A DNA stretch of 64,000 bases from Phycisphaerales bacterium (GTDB taxonomy: Bacteria; Planctomycetota; Phycisphaerae; Phycisphaerales; UBA1924). The stretch is from assembly GCA_905339235.1 (NCBI GenBank), contig CAJPFG010000007.1, positions 1 to 64,000 on the forward strand, in the 5' to 3' direction. The notes under the pieces are model-generated. The model saw only the letters and a list, made by a program, of their open reading frames with translations, had not been told where the DNA came from and made no database searches. The translations under genes and the position numbers were made by a program. Below, piece by piece: positions 40,120-47,690 of this stretch (position 1 is the stretch's first letter; the number at the start of each line of letters is the position of its first letter).

Positions 40120-40218
40120 CGCCGCGGCGGGGGCTGGAGATCCTCAAATCCACTGATGCGAGGGGCATGGGTGCTCGATAGAGCGCGTGCAGGGATTCCC
40201 TGCGCTCGGAGATCAAGC

Positions 40219-41180
40219 ATGAAGACTCGTTCTCGGACGTTGATGGTTCTGGCCGCGGTTGGGGCTGGGTTCTTCACGTTCCCGGTTCCGGCGCAGCCGG
40301 AGCATGGGCACGCGCCCGCGGCGAAGGCGTCGGCCCAGCCGACCGCGAAGCAGGCGAACCCGAAGCCCGAGGCAACCAAGCCAGCGCCCAAGACTCAGAC
40401 GATCACGGTGGGCGAGACGGCGGCACCGAAGGCGGGGACGCCCGCGACTCATGAGTCGCCCGCTGCTCCGGCGTCCGCGCATGAGAGCGCGGGTGCGCCG
40501 TCGGCGGAAGCGGTGCTGGCGATGCTGCGCGAGGGCAACGCCCACTGGGCAAGCGGGAAGTGCGAGAACCCCTCGACGGATTCGTCGCGTCGGCAGGAGA
40601 CGGCCGCGGGGCAGCATCCGTTCGCGACCATCATCACGTGCGCGGATTCGCGGTTGCCGGTGGAGCGGATCTTTGACCGCGGGGTGGGCGAGTTGTTTGT
40701 CGTCCGCGTGGCGGGGAATGTGGCGGGCGAGAGCGAGACGGGGACGGCGGAGTACGCGGTGGAGCACCTGAAGACGCCGGTGATCCTGGTGATGGGGCAC
40801 ACCAGGTGCGGCGCGGTGGCCGCGGCGGCCTCGGGGGCGGAACTGCACGGCAGCCTCGGGCGCATGGTGGCGCGGATCAACCGGCGGTGGATCGGGCGCG
40901 GAAGGCGGATGCGGGGGCGGATGCGCAGACCTTGGCGGCCAACGCGGTGCGGGAGAACGTGTGGCAGACGGTGTTCGACCTGCTGAAGCAGAGCCAAGAG
41001 GTTCGCGCGGCGGTAGGCTCGGGAGAGGTTCGCCTGGTGGGCGCGGTGTGCGACATCGCGACGGGCAAGGTGGACTTCATGGGCGAGCACCCGTGGCAGC
41101 GCGAGATCTTGGCGGCGATTCCGAGCGCGGAGCCGCACGCCGCGGCAGAATCGCACGCCGCGGCTGACGACTCGCACTAG
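40219..41180 (+). pseudogene. Exported beta-carbonic anhydrase, interrupted by a single-base frameshift
   Basis: The first frame (40219 to about 40881) encodes a signal peptide, a long Ala/Pro/Lys linker and the catalytic core: FATIITCADSRLPVERIFDR (Zn Cys and Asp-Arg pair), VVRVAGNVAGESETGTAEYA and ILVMGHTRCGAVAAAA (Zn His and Cys). After MVARIN the frame is lost; the normal continuation (DRARKADAGADAQTLAANAV, RENVWQTVFDLLKQSQEVR, VGAVCDIATGKVDFMGEHPW) is in the next frame to 41180. Adding one C near 40881 would read ARINPAVDRA and restore a full-length protein. Either a real inactivating mutation, a slippage site or a sequencing error. Confidence 0.85.
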
Positions 41181-41206
41181 ATTCCCCCGGCATTCGGGCG
41201 ACGGCG

Positions 41207-41230
41207 GCCCCGCTCCGGCGGGGCTTTTTT
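41207..41230 (+). terminator. Rho-independent terminator after carbonic anhydrase
   Basis: GCCCCGC pairs with GCGGGGC around a four-base loop and is followed by six T residues, 26 bases after the stop at 41180. Confidence 0.9.
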
Positions 41231-41241
41231 GATGCCTGCGC

Positions 41242-41271
41242 TTGATTCTGGATAAGTTTATCTACTAATAT
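41242..41271 (+). promoter_or_regulatory. A+T-rich promoter region with GATAA-GT-TTATC palindrome
   Basis: TTGATT (41242-41247) and TAATAT (41266-41271) are separated by 18 bases that include the palindrome GATAAGTTTATC (41251-41262). It is the most A+T-rich spot in this part of the window and precedes the gene at 41303 by about 30 bases. Confidence 0.5.
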
Positions 41272-41302
41272 CGCCGAACTTGCCCAGATTAAGGAGACAC
41301 GC

Positions 41303-42310
41303 ATGTCATCTGCCCTCGCCTCCCATCGTGCCGTTCTGATCTCGCTCGTGGTGCTCGCGTCCGGGGCGGCCGCGGCCTATTCGCAGGACACCAAGGAGAA
41401 CGCGAAGCCGGCGTCGCCGCCGGACTCGGTGAATCCGAAGGCGACGTTCCTGTTCAGCGATGAGCGGTTCCATGACGACCCCAAGGTCGGCTGGGACGGC
41501 TTTCTTTCAGGGCTTCGAGGATTTGAACACTTCTACAACCCGGTGGGGCAGCCGATCTACTTCGAGACGCCGTTCAACAACACGGGCGTGCGGCTGATCT
41601 TCATGCACCACACGTTCTCGGATGATTCGACGCTAGCGGGGGGCGAGGTGAACGTCGCGGCGGTGCAGGCGCGGGTGGCGCTGACGGAGCGGCTGGGGCT
41701 GATCGCGATCAAGGACGGGTACTCGTGGATGAACGCGGGGGCGCTGCCGGAGGAGGAAGGCTGGAACGAGATCGGCGCGGGCCTCAAGTACGCGGTGTAC
41801 GTGGATCGCGAGAACGACTTCGTGATCACGCCGGGCGTGCGGCTGATCCTGGACTCGGGCGAGGACAAGATCGCGATGTTCGGCACGACGGAGGTCAGCC
41901 CGTTCGTGTCGATCGCGAAGGGGTGGGACCGGTTCCACGTGATCGGGAACCTCGCGTACCGCATTCCGTTTGACGGCGATGACGGCAACCAGGTCTTTCA
42001 GTGGGACCTGCACGCGGACTTCGAGATCGCGCCGCAGACGCTGCCGGGGTTTGCGCCGTGCGTGGAACTGCACGGGTTCCATTACCTCAGCGACGGGACG
42101 CGCCTGCCGTTTGATGTGGGCGGACTGGACTACGCGAACTTCGGCTCGGCGGATGTGTCGGGCTCGAGCGTGGTGTGGGTCGGTCTGGGCGGGCGCTGGA
42201 AACTGACACCGAACGTGAGCGTGGGCGGGGTGTACGAGATCGGCCTGACCAACCATGATGACGACATCATGCAGGACCGGGTGACGGTGGATGCCGAGTT
42301 CACGTGGTAA
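41303..42310 (+). CDS. Exported beta-barrel (outer-membrane-like) protein
   Basis: A 335-residue protein with a signal peptide (SHRAVLISLVVLASGAAAAY) and a body of alternating beta strands: GVRLIFMHHTFSDDST, VNVAAVQARVALTERLGLIA, KYAVYVDRENDFVITPGVRL, RFHVIGNLAYRIPFDGDDGN, FQWDLHADFEIAP, VWVGLGGRWKLTPNVSVGG, and the final VTVDAEFTW ending in an aromatic residue, as in outer-membrane proteins. AAGGAGACACGC precedes the ATG. The family is not recognised; an outer-membrane or periplasmic location is inferred. Confidence 0.7.
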   Translation: MSSALASHRAVLISLVVLASGAAAAYSQDTKENAKPASPPDSVNPKATFLFSDERFHDDPKVGWDGFLSGLRGFEHFYNPVGQPIYFETPFNNTGVRLIFMHHTFSDDSTLAGGEVNVAAVQARVALTERLGLIAIKDGYSWMNAGALPEEEGWNEIGAGLKYAVYVDRENDFVITPGVRLILDSGEDKIAMFGTTEVSPFVSIAKGWDRFHVIGNLAYRIPFDGDDGNQVFQWDLHADFEIAPQTLPGFAPCVELHGFHYLSDGTRLPFDVGGLDYANFGSADVSGSSVVWVGLGGRWKLTPNVSVGGVYEIGLTNHDDDIMQDRVTVDAEFTW

Positions 42311-42406
42311 ACACGCGATGACATGCGAGGATTCCGCCGCGTTCTCCCTCACGGGCGCGGCGGTTTCGTTTTTGGACACAAGAGACTCGGCCTGAGGACA
42401 GGCCGA

Positions 42407-42436
42407 CATCAGCCGGGAGGCGCCGGGAGGCTGATG
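42407..42436. repeat. REP-like palindrome, copy 1 (next to uppP stop)
   Basis: CATCAGCC (42407-42414) and GGCTGATG (42429-42436) are exact complements around a 14-base loop containing a partial internal copy (CGCCGGGAGG). The element abuts the uppP stop codon on its other strand. Confidence 0.7.
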
Positions 42437-43375
42437 CTACCACCGGACCGGCGGCACGGTGGTCTGCGTCTGGTTCGGGTTGACCGCCTCGGGGTGCTCG
42501 ATGGAAACCAGACCGGACTGGATGAGGATGAGCAGGACGGCGCAGAGGGCGAGGCGGTACCAGCCGAAGAGCATGAGGCCGTGGCGCGAGAGGAAGTTCA
42601 CGAGCCACTTGACGGCGAGCGCAGCGGAGATCGCGGCCACCGCAAGGCCCACGAGACAGGGAAGCCAGCCGAGTTGATCGAACATGTTGGGCGTTTGCGT
42701 CTGGTGGCTGGAATAGAGGTTCTTGGCGAGTTTGTAGAGCGTCGCCGCGGTGAGAGTGGGGACACCCAGCAGGAAACTGAACTTCGCGGCCTCGCGGGGC
42801 GGCAGGCCGACGATCATGCCGCCGGTGATGGTCATCATCGAGCGGCTGGTTCCGGGCCACATGGCGATGCACTGGAGCAGGCCGATGATCAGCGAATCGG
42901 TGATGGTGAGATCGGCGAGGGTCTTGTGGCGGAGGTGGGAGCGGATCATGGCCATCCGGCCGCGCTGGCGGAGGTCGAGGATCATCATGTAGATCCCCCC
43001 CACCGCCAGGGCGAGAAGGACCGGCCCGGGGCGGAAGAGCAGGCGGTCGATGGCGTCATCGAAGAGTTTTCCGAAGATCGCGGCCGGGAGGAACGCCATA
43101 AAGAGGTTCACGGCCAATCGAAACCCGGCGTTGTCGCGCCCCACCACGCCCTTGAGCATGCTCAAAACGCTGGGCCAGTAGAGGCCGACGACCGCGAGGA
43201 TGGCCCCGCCCTGCACCACGATGTTGAGGGAGTTCACGGCCTCGCGGCGATCGGGGGAGTCCAGACCCATGAGGCCCGAGGCGAGAATCAGGTGCCCGGT
43301 GCTGCTGATGGGCAGGTATTCGGTGATGCCCTCGACGACTCCGAGGACCACGGCTTGCCAGAGTTCGAGTTGCAC
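42437..43375 (-). CDS. uppP: Undecaprenyl-diphosphate phosphatase
   Basis: A 312-residue multipass membrane enzyme of the BacA/UppP family that recycles the lipid carrier for peptidoglycan and polysaccharides. Motif 1 is VVEGITEYLPISSTGHLILA (catalytic Glu and Ser-Ser-Thr-Gly-His-Leu), motif 2 is CIAMWPGTSRSMMTITGGM (P-G-x-S-R-S). VPTLTAATLYKLAKNLYSSH and LAVKWLVNFLSRHGLMLFGW are family typical. About eight membrane segments. The gene is flanked on both sides by the same REP-like palindrome. A polysaccharide export locus lies 4 kb downstream, which would use the same carrier. Confidence 0.95.
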   Translation of the reverse strand: MQLELWQAVVLGVVEGITEYLPISSTGHLILASGLMGLDSPDRREAVNSLNIVVQGGAILAVVGLYWPSVLSMLKGVVGRDNAGFRLAVNLFMAFLPAAIFGKLFDDAIDRLLFRPGPVLLALAVGGIYMMILDLRQRGRMAMIRSHLRHKTLADLTITDSLIIGLLQCIAMWPGTSRSMMTITGGMIVGLPPREAAKFSFLLGVPTLTAATLYKLAKNLYSSHQTQTPNMFDQLGWLPCLVGLAVAAISAALAVKWLVNFLSRHGLMLFGWYRLALCAVLLILIQSGLVSIEHPEAVNPNQTQTTVPPVRW

Positions 43376-43409
43376 GAGGGGATCCTGGGGATTTGGGAGT
43401 CGAGCAAGA

Positions 43410-43429
43410 CATCAGCCGGGAGGCTGATG
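43410..43429. repeat. REP-like palindrome, copy 2 (upstream of uppP)
   Basis: CATCAGCC (43410-43417), loop GGGA, GGCTGATG (43422-43429). Outer sequence (GA before, CCACCA after) also agrees with copy 1 at 42407, so these are two copies of one dispersed element. Confidence 0.75.
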
Positions 43430-43536
43430 CCACCACGAGGCGGAGGATAGAGGGTGCGGCGGAGGCGACAGAGGACAGTCGCCGGGTTCGGCCCGCCTCA
43501 ATCGGGAGACGGGCGCCACCGGTACGATCCGCGGCC

Positions 43537-44361
43537 ATGGTGGTGCCCATTCAAATTGACGACCCGGACGATCCGCGCCTGGCGGACTACGCGAGTCTGA
43601 AGGATGCGGGATTGCGGGCGGATGAGGGCGCGGGCAGGCGGGGGGTTTTCAACACCGAGGGCGAGGTGATCGTGCGGATTCTGGCGGAGTCGCGGTTTCC
43701 GATGCGGAGCGTGCTGATGACGCCGAACCGGGTGGCGGGGCTGGCGGACGTGCTCGAAAAAATGCCCGGGACGGCCGCGGCGTACATGGTTTCGGACGCG
43801 GTGATGCAGCGGCTGGTGGGGTTCCAGTTTCACCGCGGGGTGCTGGGATGCGGGGAACGGATAGCAGGGCCGGGGTTCGAGGAGGTTGCGGGAGCCTCGC
43901 GGGCGTTGGTCGTGCTGGAAGGCCTGACTAACGCGGAAAACGTCGGGGCGGCGTTCAGGAACACCGCGGCCCTGGCGGGGGCGGGGAGCGCGGTGTTGCT
44001 CAGCCCGTCATGCTGCGATCCGTTTTATCGCAAGGCGGTCCGGGTATCGATGGGGCATGTGCTGCGGGTGCCGTTCGCAAGGGTTGAGCCCTGGCCCGGG
44101 GGCCTGGGGACGTTGAGGGAACTTGGCTTTACCGTGATTGCGCTGACCCCGGACCCGGGGGCGCGGGACATCCGGACGATCGAGCCCGGGGAAGTGGCGC
44201 GGCCGGCGTTGGTGCTGGGGACGGAGGGGGCGGGGTTGAGCGAAGGGGCATTCGGGGAGGCGGGCCTGCGCGTGAGGATCCCGATCTCGGCGGGGGTGGA
44301 TTCGCTGAACATCTCGGTGGCGTGCGGCGTCGCCCTTTCGAGGCTGGTGGAGCCGCGGTAG
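43537..44361 (+). CDS. SpoU/TrmH-family RNA 2'-O-methyltransferase
   Basis: A 274-residue SPOUT enzyme. SPOUT motifs: 1, LEGLTNAENVGAAFRNTAAL; 2, VLGTEGAGLSE; 3, DSLNISVACGVALSRLVE. The N-terminal 100 residues form the L30e-like substrate domain (GVFNTEGEVIVRILAESRF). The family methylates ribose 2'-OH in rRNA or tRNA with SAM; the target base is not predictable. The ATG at 43537 is used because the frame upstream is without family similarity. It diverges from uppP. Confidence 0.88.
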   Translation: MVVPIQIDDPDDPRLADYASLKDAGLRADEGAGRRGVFNTEGEVIVRILAESRFPMRSVLMTPNRVAGLADVLEKMPGTAAAYMVSDAVMQRLVGFQFHRGVLGCGERIAGPGFEEVAGASRALVVLEGLTNAENVGAAFRNTAALAGAGSAVLLSPSCCDPFYRKAVRVSMGHVLRVPFARVEPWPGGLGTLRELGFTVIALTPDPGARDIRTIEPGEVARPALVLGTEGAGLSEGAFGEAGLRVRIPISAGVDSLNISVACGVALSRLVEPR

Positions 44362-44450
44362 GCGCTGATTCCGGTGAACAAAGCGGGCGGGACGGCGTCC
44401 TACTACCATGTGTCAGCATGCCCCGCTCGGGGTTCGCCCGGAGAAGCCTC

Positions 44451-45761
44451 ATGCGTAAGAGCCTTGTCGCCGCGTGGTCGTTCGCCGTTGTTGTCGGGCT
44501 TTCGGTGCCCGCGTTCGCCCAGTTGAGGGATGGGGTAGTTCGCGAAGGGGAGGGGGCGCGACGGATCAGGCTGGATGGGATCGAACGCAAGCCGTTTGAT
44601 TTTGCGGCCTTCGGCAAGTTGGCGGACTGGAAGAACGGCGCGGCGTTGTCGGCGGGAGTGGCCGCGGGCAAGCCGGTGCTGATCCTCACCTGGACCGACT
44701 ACGTGCCGCAGTCCAAGCGGGCGCTGACGTTGGCCAGGCGGATGGCGGAGAAGCACGGGGCGCAAGGGCTGATCGTGGTGGCGGCGCATTCGGCGCAGGA
44801 ATGGGACGCGGCGGACAAGGTGGCGGCGCCGAAAGACGCGACGTTTCTGCTGGCGCACGACAAGGACGGAGAGTTCCGCAAGTCGTTGAGCGCGGACGCC
44901 GACCCGGATTTTTTCTTGATTGATCGGGCGGGGCAACTGCGGTTCGCGGACATCGTGACGGAGTCGGTGGAAACCGCCTGCGACACGCTGGTGAAGGAAA
45001 GCGGCGAGGATGCGGGATCGGTGAACATGAGGCTGAAGGCCGCGGCGGACGCGGCGGAGGCCGAGGCCCGGCGCACGGAGGCCTTGCGTCAGGGGGTAGA
45101 CCTGACGAACCTGCCCGAGCAGCCGTTCGAAGAGCCATCCGCGGACGTGTACAAGAAGGCGGCGTGGCCGAATCCTCCGGAGGATGAGCAGGCCCGCCAG
45201 CAGCTCCAGCCCGGGCAAAAGTATGACCCCTTCGCGGATCTGCCGCGGTTTTCTACTCCGGACACCGCGTGGTTCCCGTCCAAGTCGGTGACCAAGGGCC
45301 GGGTCACCATCCTGTACTTCTGGCACCCCGAAGCGCGGTTCTCGGTGCCGCAGATCGACGCGTACGAACTGGTCCAACGGCAGCGCGGCCGCGACGTCGC
45401 GGTGGTGGGCGTGGTCAGCCCGATCGGCGACAACAGCGGGCAATCGAAGTTCAACATGGAACCGGACTTTCTGAAGCCGATCATGACGAAGTTCCAGGGA
45501 GAGAAGGCCCTGAAGCACCGATTCATGGTGGACCCCGAGGGCCAGTTGTGGGAGATGTCAACAAGGACGTACACCGGAACTCAGTCCTATCCGATGCCCT
45601 GGGGGCTCCTGGTCGGATCCGACGGCACCGTGCACTGGTGGGGTCATCTGGGGTCTCCCAAGGGCCAGGCGGCGCTCGACAAAATGCTCGCGGTTGATCC
45701 CGGGGTACAGGCTCGCCGGCAGGCGGAAGAATCGTACATCAAGTCGCGGACCGAGAAGTGA
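44451..45761 (+). CDS. Exported thioredoxin-fold protein lacking catalytic cysteines
   Basis: A 436-residue protein with signal peptide MRKSLVAAWSFAVVVGLSVP (an ATG at 44419 would add 11 residues). It seems to contain two thioredoxin-like parts: residues 50-190 (GKPVLILTWTDYVPQSKRAL, ATFLLAHDKDGEFRKSLSAD, DPDFFLIDRAGQLRFAD) and residues 275-420 (RVTILYFWHPEARFSVPQID, RFMVDPEGQLWEMST, PWGLLVGSDGTVHWW). At both positions where C-x-x-C should sit the cysteines are absent (YVPQS and HPEAR), so redox catalysis is unlikely. It overlaps trmL by four bases. Confidence 0.7.
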   Translation: MRKSLVAAWSFAVVVGLSVPAFAQLRDGVVREGEGARRIRLDGIERKPFDFAAFGKLADWKNGAALSAGVAAGKPVLILTWTDYVPQSKRALTLARRMAEKHGAQGLIVVAAHSAQEWDAADKVAAPKDATFLLAHDKDGEFRKSLSADADPDFFLIDRAGQLRFADIVTESVETACDTLVKESGEDAGSVNMRLKAAADAAEAEARRTEALRQGVDLTNLPEQPFEEPSADVYKKAAWPNPPEDEQARQQLQPGQKYDPFADLPRFSTPDTAWFPSKSVTKGRVTILYFWHPEARFSVPQIDAYELVQRQRGRDVAVVGVVSPIGDNSGQSKFNMEPDFLKPIMTKFQGEKALKHRFMVDPEGQLWEMSTRTYTGTQSYPMPWGLLVGSDGTVHWWGHLGSPKGQAALDKMLAVDPGVQARRQAEESYIKSRTEK

Positions 45762-46363
45762 GCGAGACGGCGCGGCCAACCCTGCCCGGGGATTCGCCTC
45801 GGCGTGTGTTTGACGTCGTTCTGGTCGAGCCCGAGATTCCCAACAACACGGGCAACATCGGACGCACGTGCGTGGCCACGGGGTGTTCGCTGCACCTGAT
45901 CCGGCCGCTGGGGTTTGATACGAGCGAAAAGGCGTGCCGACGGGCGGGGTTGGACTACTGGCCGCGGCTGGACGTCCGCGAGCACGACTCCTTCGACGCG
46001 TATTTGCGGAAATGCGAACCGACGGGGGTGTGGCTGTTCTCGACCAAGGGCGGGCGCAGTTTCTTCGACGCCGAGTTTCGGCCCGGAAATGCACTGGTTT
46101 TTGGGAAGGAAACGGCCGGGCTGGAGACCTCGCTGCTCGCTCGGTTTCCGGAGCGCGTGGTGACCATGCCGATGGCGCCCGAAGAGCGTTCGCTGAACGT
46201 GGCGACGGCCGCGTGCGCGGGGGTCTACGAAGGACTGCGTCAGTTGCTGGTCCGAGGGGAGATCGGCCTTGATCCGAACGGACGGCTTACTACCGGGGAT
46301 CGTCCGAGAACTATGAAACCGTTTGAACCTCGCGGCACCCGATCCGTAGATTCTTGTGGATAG
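45758..46363 (+). CDS. trmL: tRNA (cytidine(34)-2'-O)-methyltransferase
   Basis: A 201-residue SPOUT methyltransferase. LVEPEIPNNTGNIGRTCVAT, LHLIRPLGFD, the GKETAGLETSLL loop and SLNVATAACAGVYEGLRQLL all match TrmL, which methylates the wobble nucleotide of tRNA-Leu isoacceptors. An extra C-terminal tail of about 25 residues is present. It starts with GTG overlapping the stop of the thioredoxin-fold gene (GTGA), so synthesis is coupled. Confidence 0.92.
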   Translation: MSETARPTLPGDSPRRVFDVVLVEPEIPNNTGNIGRTCVATGCSLHLIRPLGFDTSEKACRRAGLDYWPRLDVREHDSFDAYLRKCEPTGVWLFSTKGGRSFFDAEFRPGNALVFGKETAGLETSLLARFPERVVTMPMAPEERSLNVATAACAGVYEGLRQLLVRGEIGLDPNGRLTTGDRPRTMKPFEPRGTRSVDSCG

Positions 46364-46489
46364 GTTGGCGCGAGTCGGCTTGTCCGAAACTCTCCTGTCT
46401 TCTCTCTCTCCTCCGGTGTGCCGCTCGCTGCCTGCGAGCGGTACACTGTTTTTGCGACACGCGGGTGCGTGCCGCGCCGGGAGCACGCG

Positions 46490-46711
46490 ATGCGCAAGGT
46501 GGCGAGGATCGTCGGCGGGATCGTGGTCGTGGCCGGGGTGGCGCTGGGGCCGGCGGGGTGCGGGGACCCGTTGCTCAGCGAGAACGAGCCTCGGAGCCAG
46601 TACGACCTGACGGACGCGGCGCGAGATCGGCGGGCGCCGACGTACGTCTGGGATAACAAAGGCGACCGGCAGCCCAACATCCGGGGGCGCGTGCTGAATG
46701 GAGCGGAATAA
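46490..46711 (+). CDS. Small lipoprotein
   Basis: A 73-residue protein: MRKVARIVGGIVVVAGVALG then PAGCGDPLLSENEPRSQYDL. The lipobox (L-G-P-A-G-C, Cys at residue 23) predicts lipid attachment. The mature part is short and charged (TDAARDRRAPTYVWDNKGDR). A TACACT element lies at 46442-46447. Small lipoproteins of this size are common in Phycisphaerae; the function is unknown. Confidence 0.7.
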   Translation: MRKVARIVGGIVVVAGVALGPAGCGDPLLSENEPRSQYDLTDAARDRRAPTYVWDNKGDRQPNIRGRVLNGAE

Positions 46712-46879
46712 CGCTCGTGCGGACGTGTGCGGCGCTTGACGCTTGCACCGTGCGCGCCTCAAGTTGCTCACGCCTAGCGTTTGGTGCGCGCAAAATGGCG
46801 CGGGATGTGAATAAACGCGCGGGCGCGAGTCGATTCTCTTTGGCGCTCGTGAAGCACGAGCCCGAAGGACCCGGGAAGG

Positions 46880-47560
46880 ATGAGCAACGCCAGGACACGG
46901 CGGACGCGAACGGGGGGCGGAAATCGCCCGGTATCGTCGCGCACCCGCATCGTGTGGGGTTCGCTGGTGGCGTCCATGACCGTGGTGGGCGGCCTGCTCC
47001 TGGCTCTTGATCGGCGCGAATCGCCCATCGGGGACGGCTTCGCGCTTCCGCCGCTGGCGGCGATGGCGGGGGCGGGCGGCATCGAGTCGGTCTTCAACAC
47101 GCCCGAGCCCATGACGGCCGGACGCTGGCAGGCCATCGTGATCCACGACAGCGGGACGGCCAGCGGGTCGCCCGACACGCTCGACGAGCAGGCCCGGTCG
47201 ATGGGGCTGCGGGGTTTGGGATACCACTTCGTGATCGGCAACGGCAGCGGGCTTCGTGACGGGCAGATTCACGTGGGGGCTCGCTGGCTCAAGCAGAGCG
47301 CGGGGGCCCACGCCGCGGGCGCCAAGGCCGACTGGTACAACCGCAACGCGATCGGAATCTGCATCGTCGGCAACGGGGAGCGGCGGCCGTTTACCGAAGC
47401 CCAGACCGCGCGGCTGATGCAGTTGGTGGATGCGCTGATGCGGGAGTGCAAGATTCCCGCGGATCGCGTGTACCTGCACAGCCAGATCGCGGACACGCCC
47501 AGCCCCGGACGGTTCTTCCCGGAAGCCGGATTCCGGGGTCAACTCGGCTCCGGACGCTGA
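46880..47560 (+). CDS. N-acetylmuramoyl-L-alanine amidase domain protein (PGRP-like)
   Basis: A 226-residue protein with an N-terminal membrane anchor or signal (VWGSLVASMTVVGGLLLALD). The amidase_2/PGRP fold is visible: RWQAIVIHDSGTASGSPDTL (first Zn His), GYHFVIGNGSGLRDGQIHVG, WYNRNAIGICIVGNGERRPF and DRVYLHSQIADTPSPGRFFP (second His; the Cys of classic members is Ser here). It would cut the amide between muramic acid and the stem peptide, or only bind peptidoglycan if the altered ligand abolishes zinc binding. GGGAAGG precedes the ATG. Confidence 0.8.
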   Translation: MSNARTRRTRTGGGNRPVSSRTRIVWGSLVASMTVVGGLLLALDRRESPIGDGFALPPLAAMAGAGGIESVFNTPEPMTAGRWQAIVIHDSGTASGSPDTLDEQARSMGLRGLGYHFVIGNGSGLRDGQIHVGARWLKQSAGAHAAGAKADWYNRNAIGICIVGNGERRPFTEAQTARLMQLVDALMRECKIPADRVYLHSQIADTPSPGRFFPEAGFRGQLGSGR

Positions 47561-47690
47561 ACGAACATCTGGAAAAGGATCGCCGCGGACCCGGGGACGG
47601 GTTCTATTGACGTGATGCCTCGGAGGAAACGCGGGGGGTCTCAAACCTAGACTCCATCCCCGTGGCCGGTGGCCGCGCGGAGAGGGGTCA

